A DNA stretch of 64,000 nucleotides from CAWFMO01 sp963817065. Lineage in GTDB: Bacteria > Actinomycetota > Thermoleophilia > Solirubrobacterales > 70-9. A program made the translations under genes and the position numbers. The stretch covers positions 248,001-312,000 of the forward strand of contig CAWFMO010000001.1 of NCBI GenBank assembly GCA_963817065.1, written 5' to 3'. The notes beneath the pieces are model-generated. The model had not been told where the DNA came from. It made no database searches and was given only the letters and a program-made list of their open reading frames with translations. This document shows positions 1-8,494 of this stretch, piece by piece (position 1 is the first letter of the stretch; every line of letters starts with the position of its first letter).

Positions 1-663
1 TATCCAGGGGGGCAGCCTTCGTTCGACATCGCGCTGATCGTGCTCGACACGGCGGCGACGACGACCGGGCTGATCAAGCTCGCGGGACCCGACGAGATCA
101 GCCTCTGGGCGGCGCAGGTGCAGGCGACCGTCACCGGCTGGGGGGCGACCTCGCAAGGGGGCAACCCGAGCCGGACGCTGCTCCAGGCGGTCGTCCCGAT
201 GCAGTCCGACGCCTTCTGCACTTCGACCGTCGCCTCCTACAACCCATCGGTGATGGTCTGCGCGGGGTACCCCCAGGGCGGCATCGACGCCTGCCAGGGG
301 GACTCGGGCGGCCCGCTGAGCGTGCCCGCGCCGGCGGGCGGCGAGGGCGGGGCGGTTCGCCTCGTCGGCTCGGTCAGCTTCGGATTCGGTTGCGCCCAGC
401 CCAACAATCCCGGGGTTTACGCCCGCCTCGGCCAGGAGCCGCTCCAGGGCTACGTCCAGGCCGTGGTCAACGCGTCCCCCGATCCGGGCGACGTGATCGG
501 TTCCGGTGGAGCACCGCCCCCGCCGCCCGCCGATCCTTGCGCCGGGCTGAAGAAGAAGAAGAAGCGCGCGCTCTGTGTCTGCAAGACCAAACCGACGAGG
601 AAGGCGCAGAGGAAGTGCAAGCGCAAGGTGTTGAAGAAGTTCCGGCGCAAGAGGAAGCGCTAG
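1..663 (+). CDS. Secreted trypsin-like serine protease, C-terminal part (5' end outside window)
   Basis: The frame is already open at base 1, so the gene starts upstream of the window. The visible part begins just before the catalytic Asp (FDIALIVLD) and contains the catalytic Ser in CQGDSGGP, as in the chymotrypsin family S1; the His half is missing. After the protease fold comes a linker, SPDPGDVIGSGG, then a Pro run and a C-terminal tail rich in Lys, Arg and Cys (CAGLKKKKKR onward). The next gene encodes a paralogue with the same linker, so this is a tandem duplication. The basic tail recurs on other secreted proteins in the window; I infer a surface-retention role. Family assignment is firm; the substrate is unknown. 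Confidence 0.9.
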   Translation, partial: YPGGQPSFDIALIVLDTAATTTGLIKLAGPDEISLWAAQVQATVTGWGATSQGGNPSRTLLQAVVPMQSDAFCTSTVASYNPSVMVCAGYPQGGIDACQGDSGGPLSVPAPAGGEGGAVRLVGSVSFGFGCAQPNNPGVYARLGQEPLQGYVQAVVNASPDPGDVIGSGGAPPPPPADPCAGLKKKKKRALCVCKTKPTRKAQRKCKRKVLKKFRRKRKR

Positions 664-702
664 CCGACCGCGACTCCGGGCTTCTCGCCGGTATCTAGGG
701 GC

Positions 703-1965
703 ATGGAGATGACACGCAAGGGGATCGTTCTCGGGGTGCTGGCGCTGGCGCTCACCGCCGCGACCCCGGCGAGCGCCGAGCTCGCACCTTGGTCGCGGCG
801 CCGACGGGCCGCTCGAGCAGCCTCCTGCGCGGGGCGGCAAGAGCCCCGGCGCGAGGATCGTCGGCGGAACGTTCACGACCGTCAACATCTGGCCCTACCA
901 GGTCGCGCTCGTCAACGCGACCGGTGGCGGGACCGACCTCGACCGGCATTTCTGCGGCGGGATGCTGATCCGGCCGAGCATCGTGCTCACGGCGGCCCAC
1001 TGCGCGCGGCCGCCGTCGCCGCTCACCGAGGGCGACGACTACATCGTCGGCGGCGCGACCAAGCTTTCCGACGCCGCCCAGGGCTACCGGCGCCTGATCG
1101 TCGACGTCGAGGTCCACCCGGGTTTCGTCGGCAACGGCAACTTCGCCAACGACGTCGCGCTCCTGCTCCTCGATCAGCCCGCGCCGTCGCCGGTCGCGAC
1201 CCTCGCGGGCCCGGACGAGCTCAGCCTCTGGGCGGAGACGCGGTCGGTCTTCGTCACCGGCTGGGGCGCGGTGGCGGAGGGCGGCCCCGGGAGCGACGAC
1301 CTCAAGCAGGCGACGATCCCGATGCTCGGCGACACGCCCTGCGCGACGGGCTATGGCGCCGCCTTCGACCCGACGGTCATGACCTGCGCCGGCGTCCTCG
1401 CCGGCGGGACCGACAGCTGCCAGGGCGACAGCGGCGGGCCGCTTTCGGCGCGCGCGGCGGGCGGCGAGGGTGGAGCCTGGCGCGTCGCCGGGATCGTCAG
1501 CTTCGGTGTCGGCTGCGCCCGCCCGACGATCCCGGCGGTCTACAGCCGGATCGGCGACGCGACGCTCTCGAGCTTCATCCAGGGCGTGGTCAGCGCTTCG
1601 CCGGATCCGGGCGACGTGATCGGGTCGGGTGGCACCTTCACATGCGACCGCCGCACCGCGGTCGCCGACGGGACGACCTCCGGCAGTCCGCTGGTCGGAA
1701 CCGCCGCAAAGGACGTGATCTCCGGGCTCGAGGGCGATGACGTGATCGACGGCGGAACGGGGAAGGACGTCGTCTGCGGCGACGACGGGCGCGACAGGAT
1801 CAGCGGCGGCCCCGGGAGGGACAAGCTGATCGGGGGCCCCGGCAAGGACAAGCTATCGGGGGCCCCGGCAAGGACAAGCTGATCGGGGGCAAGGGCAAGG
1901 ACGTCTGCATCGGCAACGGCTCCCGCGACAAGGCCGTCGGCTGCGAGAAGCGCCGCTCGCTCTGA
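703..1965 (+). pseudogene. Secreted trypsin-like serine protease with RTX-type repeats, broken by two frameshifts
   Basis: A signal peptide is read from ATG 703 (MEMTRKGIVLGVLALALTA, ending ASA). The protease continues in another frame from about 782: activation site R-IVGG, catalytic His in TAAHC, Asp in NDVALLLLD, Ser in CQGDSGGP. The first shift (about 775-800) needs one base fewer or two more. The frame then carries GGxGKD-type calcium-binding repeats. Near 1853 one repeat reads ctatcggg where its neighbours read ctgatcggg; this missing G causes early termination at 1882. Restoring it continues the repeats to the TGA at 1963-1965 with a Cys/Lys/Arg end. No frame-two start codon lies upstream of the IVGG, so the frameshift cannot be avoided by a different start. 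It is either a pseudogene or two sequencing errors; the domains are otherwise intact. Confidence 0.75.
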
Positions 1966-1981
1966 CCCCGCGAGCGGGGTC
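1964..1981 (+). terminator. Hairpin just after protease 2
   Basis: GACCCC-gcgagc-GGGGTC is a perfect 6-bp GC stem overlapping the restored stop codon of the protease gene. There is no T-run, which is common in high-GC actinobacteria. Terminator function is inferred. Confidence 0.45.
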
Positions 1982-2019
1982 GGCTTCCGAGTGACGGGTT
2001 GGGTACTTTAGTTCGGCGC

Positions 2020-2979
2020 ATGGCTTTCTCGACCAAGGTTCTCGCCGACTCCGTCTCACCGGAATCGCATCGGATCACCACCTTCGAGGTGACCTTCCCC
2101 CGCTTCGTCCTCGCGGAGTTCAACACCCACCGGGTGTTCTCGCGGAACTCGGCCAGCTCGCGGGCGATCCCGGTCGTCAAGCAGCTGCGGCGCGTCCTCG
2201 AGGACCCCTACGTCCCGACCGAGTTCGGCTCCAACAAGCCGGGCATGCAGGCGGGCGACCCGCTCGCCGGCGAGGCGCACTCGGCCGCGACCGCCGAGTG
2301 GCTCCGGGCCCGGGACGACGCCGTCCGCCACGTCCTCGGCCTGATCGTCGAGCCCGGCGCTTCGATCGACACCGATTCGTTCGCCGCCCGGCTCGAGGAG
2401 ATCGAAGCTGCCGTGAAGGCGAAGTCGATCCCCGATCGATGGCTCAACGTCCACAAGCAGGTCGCAAACCGGCTGCTCGAGCCGTTCATGTGGCACACGG
2501 TGATCGTGACCGCGACCGAGTGGCAGAACTTCTGGAACCTGCGAACGCACTCCGATACGCAGCCGGAGCTGCGCCGCGCCGCGATCGAGATGCGCGATCA
2601 CTACGAGGCATCCGAGCCCAGCGAGGTCGAGATCGGCGAGTGGCACCTTCCTTTGATTCGGCCCGACGACCTCGCCCAGGACCCCGAGCTGAGCCAGGAG
2701 GAACTGAAGAAGATCTCCGCCGGCCGCTGCGCGCGGGTCAGCTACCTGACCCACCTCGGGGAGCGGGACACGAGCGCCGACATCGAGCTCCACGACCGGC
2801 TCAAGGAAAGCGGCCACATGTCGCCGCTCGAGCATCCCGCCAGGCCGATGACGCCCGCGGAGCTCGAAGAGCGCGACTTCACCGGCAACTTCCGCGGCTG
2901 GTTCCCGTACCGCAAGGAGATACCGAACGAAGCCGATGCGCTCGGCGACGAGCGGCTCGAGGTCTCGGTAGCCGGTTAG
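2020..2979 (+). CDS. thyX: FAD-dependent thymidylate synthase (ThyX family, divergent)
   Basis: ThyX methylates dUMP to dTMP using methylenetetrahydrofolate, with FADH2 as hydride carrier. The diagnostic motif HRxxSxNxxSxR is present at residues 37-48 (HRVFSRNSASSR), although the usual RHR opens as THR. The C-terminal half has HKQVANR (135-141) and EWQNFWNLR (157-165), which match the conserved substrate and FAD-binding region. The length of 319 residues exceeds the classical 220-250 and fits the longer actinobacterial and phage branch. I chose ATG 2020 over an upstream in-frame TTG at 1999 because the latter adds seven unrelated residues. No thyA is seen in the window. Family is secure; activity in this long branch is inferred. 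Confidence 0.87.
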   Translation: MAFSTKVLADSVSPESHRITTFEVTFPRFVLAEFNTHRVFSRNSASSRAIPVVKQLRRVLEDPYVPTEFGSNKPGMQAGDPLAGEAHSAATAEWLRARDDAVRHVLGLIVEPGASIDTDSFAARLEEIEAAVKAKSIPDRWLNVHKQVANRLLEPFMWHTVIVTATEWQNFWNLRTHSDTQPELRRAAIEMRDHYEASEPSEVEIGEWHLPLIRPDDLAQDPELSQEELKKISAGRCARVSYLTHLGERDTSADIELHDRLKESGHMSPLEHPARPMTPAELEERDFTGNFRGWFPYRKEIPNEADALGDERLEVSVAG

Positions 2980-2982
2980 CGC

Positions 2983-3342
2983 CTAGCCGCTCGGCGGCGG
3001 CGGGGCGGCCATGAACTCGACCCGGTGGCCGCCGGGAAGGACGACGAAGGCCCGCGGCTCGCCCCAGAGCTCCTGATGGCGCTCGGGATCGAGGCCGGCG
3101 CTCTCGAGCGCCGCGAACGTCGCCTCGAAGTCGTCGACCGCGACCGCCGAATGGCCGAGCTGGGGGATCACCGGCGCCTGCGAATGGATGATGTGGACCT
3201 GGGTCCCCTTCGACTCGACCCAGGTCACGTACTCGCGGATCGCCTCCGGGGCCTCGACGCGCTCGAACCCGAGCAGCCTCAAGCCCCCGACGCAGCTCTC
3301 GACCTCCTCGGGCGCGACCTCGATCGAGACGTGGTGGAGCAC
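2983..3342 (-). CDS. VOC (glyoxalase/dioxygenase) fold protein
   Basis: A 119-residue single-module protein. It opens LHHVSIEV and contains GHSAVAVDDFEAT mid-protein and PGGHRVEFMAAP at the end, the paired beta-alpha-beta-beta-beta pattern of the vicinal oxygen chelate superfamily. Possible metal ligands are His3 or His4, the His of GHSAVAV and Glu in HRVEF. It is divergent from a second VOC gene 35 bases away and convergent with thyX (3 bases between stops). Members act as glyoxalases, epimerases, dioxygenases or resistance proteins; the sequence does not decide which. Confidence 0.8.
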   Translation of the reverse strand: MLHHVSIEVAPEEVESCVGGLRLLGFERVEAPEAIREYVTWVESKGTQVHIIHSQAPVIPQLGHSAVAVDDFEATFAALESAGLDPERHQELWGEPRAFVVLPGGHRVEFMAAPPPPSG

Positions 3343-3377
3343 GCGCGCATCGTATTCGCGTGATACGAATCGCCGTC

Positions 3378-3752
3378 ATGGACATCAAGCTCGAACTGAT
3401 CGGAGTCCCGGTCACCGACGTCGACCGCGCCAAGGAGTTCTACGTCGAGAAGGCCGGCTTCGTCCTCGACCACGACCACGCGGTCAGTGACGAGATTCGC
3501 TTCCTCCAGCTCACCCCGCCGGGCTCGGCCTGCTCGATCACGTTCGGCGTCGGGATCACCGAGATGGAGCCGGGCTCGCTCGACAATATGCAGGTCGTCG
3601 TCGAGGACATCGAGGAGGCGCGTAAGGAGCTCGCCGGCCGCGGCGTCGAGGTCAGCGAGATCCAGGACTTCCCCTGGGGCCGCTTCGTCTACTTCGCCGA
3701 CCCGGACGGCAACCGCTGGGCCGTGCAGGAGATCGTCGTACCCAAGGGCTAG
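3378..3752 (+). CDS. VOC family protein
   Basis: 124 residues from ATG 3378 (MDIKLELIGVPVTDVDRAKEFY), a typical VOC N-terminus: a strand, then the VxDxxRAxxFY helix. The second half has VVVEDIEEARKEL and DPDGNRWAVQEIV, the standard C-terminal strand with a metal-ligand Glu. An in-frame GTG at 3360 would add only six residues inside the divergent promoter region, so I prefer the ATG. It shares a 35-base divergent intergenic region with the other VOC gene, so the two may be co-regulated. The reaction is unknown. Confidence 0.83.
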   Translation: MDIKLELIGVPVTDVDRAKEFYVEKAGFVLDHDHAVSDEIRFLQLTPPGSACSITFGVGITEMEPGSLDNMQVVVEDIEEARKELAGRGVEVSEIQDFPWGRFVYFADPDGNRWAVQEIVVPKG

Positions 3753-4648
3753 AGGGCCAGCGAGGCGAGCGCGCCGACGACGACGATCGCAGTCGACCAT
3801 GTGACCGACTGCGCGATCACCTTGAGGTCGAGCCCGTAGACGTGGCCGACGATCAGCGAGTTGATCCCGGTCGGCATCGCGGCCATCAGCAGGTAGGGGT
3901 CGGGAAGGTCGATCAGCGGGGCGGCCATCGCGAACAGCAGCGCCGGGACGAGCCCGATCCGCAGCGCGACCGCGACCGCCGCCGGGCTCGAGAGCGGCGG
4001 CGGGAAGGCGAGCTGGCCCTCCTCGGCCTCCTCGGCGAGCAGCGTGCCGACCGCGAAGAAGCCGATCGGCAGGATCGCGATCACGAGGACCCGCGACGCG
4101 TCGACGAGCAGGTCGGGCGCGAGCGCGTCGGGGGCGACCAGCGCCGCGATCGCGGCGTAGAGCGGCGGGTTGCGGGTGAAGAACGACCCGGTGCGCTGGC
4201 CGGCGCCCTCGCCGGCCTTGGTCCCGAACGCGGCCCCGACCGCGAACGCCGCGAGCAGCAGCGCCGGCGCCGAGACCAGGACGTCGTAGACGACCGCCTC
4301 GCTGAGCCGGTCGGAGCCGAGCAGCGTGACCACGAGCGGATAGCCGAGGTAGCCGGTGTTGGCGACCAGCGCGCAGACGATCACCGCGCCGACCGAGGAG
4401 CGCTCGAGCCGCAGCACGCGGGTCGCGATCAGCCAGGCCGCGAACGCCGCGGTCCCCAGCGCGACGTAGGCGAGCACGACCCCGACCCCCGCGTCGAGGT
4501 CGAGGTCGGCCCGCGCGAGGTTGAAGAACGTGATCGGGGGCAGGAAGCCGTAGAGGACGACGAGCAGCATCCGCCGCGCGCCGTCGCCGGCGCGCTCGCG
4601 CCAGCGGAGCTCGGCGGCGATCCCGGCCGCGGCCGCGACGACGATCAC
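3749..4648 (-). CDS. AEC family transporter (auxin efflux carrier superfamily)
   Basis: 299 hydrophobic residues with about ten predicted membrane segments in two halves, the AEC/BASS-like fold. Recognisable features are the early LLYGFLPPITFFNLARADL segment, ANTGYLGYPLV in the first half (the conserved NxGxxGxP motif) and MAAMPTGINSLIVGHVYG near the end. Bacterial members export or import dicarboxylates and other organic acids, but the substrate is not predictable here. The GTG start lies 8 bases beyond the stop of the M14 peptidase gene, so it is probably the last gene of the nuo-peptidase transcript. Its 3' end overlaps the convergent VOC gene by 4 bases. Confidence 0.85.
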   Translation of the reverse strand: MIVVAAAAGIAAELRWRERAGDGARRMLLVVLYGFLPPITFFNLARADLDLDAGVGVVLAYVALGTAAFAAWLIATRVLRLERSSVGAVIVCALVANTGYLGYPLVVTLLGSDRLSEAVVYDVLVSAPALLLAAFAVGAAFGTKAGEGAGQRTGSFFTRNPPLYAAIAALVAPDALAPDLLVDASRVLVIAILPIGFFAVGTLLAEEAEEGQLAFPPPLSSPAAVAVALRIGLVPALLFAMAAPLIDLPDPYLLMAAMPTGINSLIVGHVYGLDLKVIAQSVTWSTAIVVVGALASLAL

Positions 4649-4656
4649 CGCCGCCG

Positions 4657-5412
4657 TTACGAGAACGCCGATACGGCCACCTCGACCAGGGAGCGGGCGT
4701 GGCGGAGCGCTGCGCCCTTTGAGAGCTCGCCGCGCTTGAGCTCGACCACGAACGCGGTCGTCCCCGGGTGTTCGCTGTTCTGCCAGCTGATCGCGGTCCC
4801 GGGCAGCCCGTCGCCGCGGCAGCCGGTCGCCATCCCGGCGGCTCGCGCGTAGGCGCGCTGGATCGGCGCCTGGCCCCCGCAGGGGACGAGCACCTTGCCC
4901 CAGGGCTGGTGGTACCAGACCGAGACCCGGGGCTGGAGCGCCTCGATCAGCTCGATCGCCAGCCGCGGCTCGGGCTCCGAGAGCGCCCGCGGGCCGGAGT
5001 AGTAGCCGCTCGAGCGGGCGATCGAGCGCCAGCGGTGGGGGAAGTTGCGGTTCAGGTCGACGCCGCGGGCGTTGCCGCGGTCGCGGGCGGCCTGGCCGTC
5101 GGGGTTGAGCGAGTCGACGATCCAGATGTCGATCCCGGTCAGGTCGGCGAACTCGCGCTTCAGCGCCCGGGTGATCCGGAGCCCGGCGCGCTCGTCGCCG
5201 TGGATCACGCCGACGACGAGCGCCTTGTTCGGGCTCGCCGGATCGCCGATCCGGGTCGCGCCGATCGGCCGTCCCCGAAGCGACTCGCCGAGCGGAACCA
5301 CGCGGTCGGCGGGGAGCGGCGACTCGATCCCGCTCGCCGGCCCGGCGGCGGTCAGCCCGGCGATGCCCGCCGCGATCGCCAGGGCCGCGACGGCCGCGTG
5401 GCGCGCGCGCAT
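4657..5412 (-). CDS. Secreted M14 zinc carboxypeptidase (MpaA-like)
   Basis: 251 residues with an N-terminal signal peptide (about 1-28, ending GPASG). Metallocarboxypeptidase motifs are complete: zinc ligands H71xxE74 (HGDE) and H168 (YHQPWG), the substrate-carboxylate Arg region RGVDLNRNFP (about 117-125) and a catalytic Glu in FVVELKRG (E224). NPDG precedes the Arg motif as in murein tripeptide amidase MpaA. The ATG overlaps the nuoN stop by one base (ATGA), so it is translationally coupled to complex I. That location is odd, since no functional link to respiration is known. I infer cleavage of cell-wall peptides outside the membrane; other M14 substrates are possible. Confidence 0.85.
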   Translation of the reverse strand: MRARHAAVAALAIAAGIAGLTAAGPASGIESPLPADRVVPLGESLRGRPIGATRIGDPASPNKALVVGVIHGDERAGLRITRALKREFADLTGIDIWIVDSLNPDGQAARDRGNARGVDLNRNFPHRWRSIARSSGYYSGPRALSEPEPRLAIELIEALQPRVSVWYHQPWGKVLVPCGGQAPIQRAYARAAGMATGCRGDGLPGTAISWQNSEHPGTTAFVVELKRGELSKGAALRHARSLVEVAVSAFS

Positions 5413-6935
5413 CAGCCCGGGAAGATCGAGACGCCGGAGTTCGCGGCCCAGTCGATCAGCGGCGACGGGAAGACGCCGAAGGCGATCGTCGCCGCGGCGC
5501 AGAGCACGGCCGGGCCCCAGATCAGGGGGCAGCGGCCGGTGCCCAGGCGGCGGGCGGGGCCGGTCTCGCCTGCCTCGGGGGCAGCCCCCGCAATCGCGGG
5601 CATGACCGCTGGCTCGGGTTTCATCCAGATCGCGGCGATGACTCGCAGGTAGTACGCGAGCGAGACCATCGTGCCGATCACGATCGCGACGCCGAGCCAG
5701 GTGTAATCGCCCTCGACCGCGGCCTCGATCAGATAGAGCTTGCCCATGAAGCCCGCGGTGCCCGGCAGCCCGGCGAGCGCCAGCATCCCGATCGTCAGCG
5801 GCCAGGCGAGCAGCGGGCGGGTCGCCCCGATCCCCTCGACCGCCGAGATGTCGTCGCCGCGGTCGGTCTCGCGCTCGCGAGCGACGATCACCCCGAACAC
5901 CGCCCCGTTCATCAGCGCGTAGGCCGCGAGATAGAAGAGCAGAGCCTCGACCCCGGTCTGCGAGATCACGACGACCCCGGCGAGCATGTAGCCCGCCTGG
6001 GCGATGCCGGAGTAGCCCATCAGCCGCTTGAGCGAGTCCTGGCCGAGCGCGCCGATGTTGCCGACGACGATCGAGGCGACGGCGAGCACCGCGAGCGCGG
6101 TGTCCCAGCTGTCGGAGACCGGCGCCAGCGCGACCTCGAACAGCCGCAGGAGGGCGACGAACGCGGCGGCCTTGGTCGCAACCGCCATGAACGCGGTGAT
6201 CGGGGTCGGCGCCCCCTGGTAGACGTCGGGCGTCCACTGGTGGAAGGGGGCGAGCGAGATCTTGAACGCGAGCCCGACGGCGACCATCGCCGTGCCGAGC
6301 AGGACCAGGGTGTCGTCGGCGGCGCCGGCGTCGAGCGCCTCGGCGATCTGGGTGAAGTCGGTCGACGCGCCGCCGCCGTAGATCAGCGCCAGCCCGTAGA
6401 GCAGCGTCGCCGACCCGAGCGAGCCGATCACGAGGTACTTGAGCCCCGATTCGAGCGAGGCCTCACGGCGCACCGCCGACCCGCAGAGCGCGTAGAGCGG
6501 CACCGAGAGCAACTCGAGGCCGATGAAGAAGGCGATCAGGTTCTGGGACATGGCGAGGATCACCATCCCGAGCACCGAGCCGATCAGCAGCGTGTAGTAC
6601 TCGCCGTGTCCGGCGCTCTCGGCGGCGGGCTCCCGGATCGAGTACAGGACGCAGATCGCGGCCATGAAGCAGGCGATCAGCGCCACCGAGAGCCCGATCG
6701 CGTCGAGTCGCAGCGCTCCGGCGACGAGGTCGGTCTCCTCGTTCCACTGCCAGATCGCGAGCCCCGCGGTTGCGCCGAGGGTCGCGATCGCGAGGCCGGG
6801 GACGACGAAGATCGGCGTGCGCCAGAGCCCGGCGAGCAGGACGACGCAGATCCCGGCGCTGAGCGCGATGATCGGCGAGAGGCCGGCGTAGTCGATGTCC
6901 GGTGCGTTGAACTCGGTCATGACGTCAGCCGGCAT
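5412..6935 (-). CDS. nuoN: NADH-quinone oxidoreductase subunit N
   Basis: One of three antiporter-like proton-pumping subunits of complex I, in the membrane arm. 507 residues with about 14 hydrophobic helices. Diagnostic stretches are LELLSVPLYAL, ISLAPFHQWTPDVYQGAPTPITAFMA split around the key Lys/His residues, and RLMGYSGIAQAGYM. Near the C-terminus an Ala/Pro/Gly-rich stretch (AIAGAAPEAGETG, bases about 5556-5605) coincides with a DNA hairpin and looks inserted. ATG 6935 overlaps nuoM by 11 bases; an alternative ATG at 6920 lies just beyond the nuoM stop and may be the native start, because the first codons derive from the palindromic element. Product call is certain. Confidence 0.95.
   Translation of the reverse strand: MPADVMTEFNAPDIDYAGLSPIIALSAGICVVLLAGLWRTPIFVVPGLAIATLGATAGLAIWQWNEETDLVAGALRLDAIGLSVALIACFMAAICVLYSIREPAAESAGHGEYYTLLIGSVLGMVILAMSQNLIAFFIGLELLSVPLYALCGSAVRREASLESGLKYLVIGSLGSATLLYGLALIYGGGASTDFTQIAEALDAGAADDTLVLLGTAMVAVGLAFKISLAPFHQWTPDVYQGAPTPITAFMAVATKAAAFVALLRLFEVALAPVSDSWDTALAVLAVASIVVGNIGALGQDSLKRLMGYSGIAQAGYMLAGVVVISQTGVEALLFYLAAYALMNGAVFGVIVARERETDRGDDISAVEGIGATRPLLAWPLTIGMLALAGLPGTAGFMGKLYLIEAAVEGDYTWLGVAIVIGTMVSLAYYLRVIAAIWMKPEPAVMPAIAGAAPEAGETGPARRLGTGRCPLIWGPAVLCAAATIAFGVFPSPLIDWAANSGVSIFPG
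5576..5600. repeat. Double hairpin inside nuoN
   Basis: Two overlapping GC stems: CGGGG(G) 5576-5581 pairs with CCCCCG 5585-5590, and CCCGC 5587-5591 pairs with GCGGG 5596-5600 around the loop aatc. The second resembles bacterial REP-type hairpins. The sequence is translated in frame as an Ala/Pro/Gly-rich segment that is not typical of NuoN. Confidence 0.45.
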
Positions 6936-8484
6936 CTCCTCCGCTTCGCGTCCGGGGATGCCGGGTGGAAGCGCTATCCGCCCGGGAACCTTGGTCCGCC
7001 ACAGCTTCGACGGTGCTCAGTTGGGTCTCAACGGAAGGGTCGGCGCGCTTGAGGATCAGCTGCGGGTGCAGCGCCAGGGCGACGATGCAGGCGACGAGGG
7101 GCGCGATCACGAGCCCGTCGCGAAAGCTGATCTCGCGCGACTCGACCCCGACGCCGAGCTTTCCGTGCATCGTTCCCTGGTAGAGGCGAAGCGCGTAGTA
7201 GGCCGCCATCGCGACGCCGACCGAGGCGACGATCGCGATCGCGATCTTCGACTCGAAGACGCCGAAGAGGATGTAGAGCTCGCCGATGAAGTTGGCCGAG
7301 CCGGGCATCGCGAGCGTCGCGAGGGTGACGATCAGGAACAGCGCCGCGAGCACCGGGGCACGGGTGGCCATCCCGCCCATCTCGCGCAGGTCCTCGGTCT
7401 TGGCGCGCTCGGCGAGCACGGCGATGATCAGGAAGATCGGCGCGACGACGAGCCCGTGGGTGACCATCTGCAGCACCGCGCCGTCGGCGCCGTCGGCCCG
7501 GAGGCTGAAGATCCCGAGCGTGATGAAACCGAGCTGGGCGATCGAGGAGTAGCCGGCGATCAGGCGGACGTTGGTCTGGGTGAAGGCCATGATCGATCCG
7601 TAGAGGATCGTGACCAGCGCGAGCAGCATCATCGTCTCCTGGAACTCGACCGTGGCGTCGGGGAAGACCGGCAGCACGACGCGCAGGAAGCCGTAGGCGG
7701 CGACCTTCGGCAGCACCCCCGAGAGCACGACGAGCACCGGCAGCGGCGCCGCGCGGTAGGCGTCGGGCATCCAGCCGTGGAGCGGGAAGGCCGGCATCTT
7801 GACCAGGAACGCGGCGGCGAAGAACCAGAAGATCCAGACCTGGCTCGCCTCGCCGAGCGGGTTGGCGCGCAGGTCGGAGAGCGAGAAGCTGACCGCGCCG
7901 CCGTCGGCGGTCAGGACCGCGGTCGCGATCGCCGCCGCCAGCATCAGCAGCGAGCCGACGAGCGTGTAGACGATCATCTTGATCGTCGCCTTGACCGGGT
8001 CGACCGCGTCCGGTCCGGCGGGCGTCCCGACCGTCCGCTTGCCCCAGGCTCCGACCAGGAAGTAGAACGGGATCAGCATCAGGTCGAAGAAGAGGACGAA
8101 GAGCAGCAGGTCCTGGGCGAGGAAGGCGCCGAGCGTCGCGGTCTCGGCGATCCCGAGCATCAGGAAGTAGGTCCGCGGTCGCTCGACCCCGCGCAGCGCC
8201 GAGAACGCCGTCGCCGCGGTCCAGAGCAGCGCCGTCAGAACGACGAGGAAGAGGCTGATCCCGTCGACGCCGAGCTGGTAGCGGACCCCGAGCTCGGGGA
8301 TCCACTCCTCGTCGACGACGTGCTGGAGCCCGGCCGCACCGGTGTCGAAGTCGAACGCGAGCCAGACCGCGAGCCCGAGCGTCGCCAGCGCGCCGAGCGT
8401 GCCGACGGCGCCCGAGCGCCGCGCCGGCGCGACGCAGGCCAGGAGCGCGGCGGCGAGCGGGAGCCAGAGAAGGATCTGGATCAT
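6925..8484 (-). CDS. nuoM: NADH-quinone oxidoreductase subunit M
   Basis: Antiporter-like proton-pumping subunit of the complex I membrane arm. 519 residues, about 14 helices; diagnostic segments include FFDLMLIPFYFLVGAWG (with the key Glu region of TM5 nearby), FLVKMPAFPLHGWMPDAYRAAP and GYSSIAQLGFITLGIF. ATG 8484 follows the nuoL stop by 10 bases. The native protein probably ends near VEAVADQG; the last residues (STRHPRTRSGGDAG) are encoded by palindromic element A and have no counterpart in normal NuoM. Confidence 0.95.
   Translation of the reverse strand: MIQILLWLPLAAALLACVAPARRSGAVGTLGALATLGLAVWLAFDFDTGAAGLQHVVDEEWIPELGVRYQLGVDGISLFLVVLTALLWTAATAFSALRGVERPRTYFLMLGIAETATLGAFLAQDLLLFVLFFDLMLIPFYFLVGAWGKRTVGTPAGPDAVDPVKATIKMIVYTLVGSLLMLAAAIATAVLTADGGAVSFSLSDLRANPLGEASQVWIFWFFAAAFLVKMPAFPLHGWMPDAYRAAPLPVLVVLSGVLPKVAAYGFLRVVLPVFPDATVEFQETMMLLALVTILYGSIMAFTQTNVRLIAGYSSIAQLGFITLGIFSLRADGADGAVLQMVTHGLVVAPIFLIIAVLAERAKTEDLREMGGMATRAPVLAALFLIVTLATLAMPGSANFIGELYILFGVFESKIAIAIVASVGVAMAAYYALRLYQGTMHGKLGVGVESREISFRDGLVIAPLVACIVALALHPQLILKRADPSVETQLSTVEAVADQGSRADSASTRHPRTRSGGDAG
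6929..6999 (-). repeat. Palindromic mini-element A (end of nuoM / start of nuoN)
   Basis: Perfect 11-bp stem (one G-T pair): 6929-6939 pairs with 6954-6964, with loop tccgcttcgcgtcc, followed by a tail ending near AACCTTGGTC. Thirty-seven bases (6929-6965) are identical to the copy at 15878. Read on the minus strand it supplies the last residues of NuoM (HPRTRSGGDAG) and the first of NuoN. Confidence 0.75.
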
Positions 8485-8494
8485 GCGGCGGCCC

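Noticed and set aside
703..1740. Full-length frame-one product of the protease 2 gene
   Set aside because: After the signal peptide, frame one gives Arg/Pro-rich sequence with no protease motif, whereas frame two has the IVGG, His, Asp and Ser motifs.
1801..1900. Short tandem repeats as a CRISPR array
   Set aside because: These are GGxGKD-coding repeats of an RTX protein with no spacers; no CRISPR array exists in the window.
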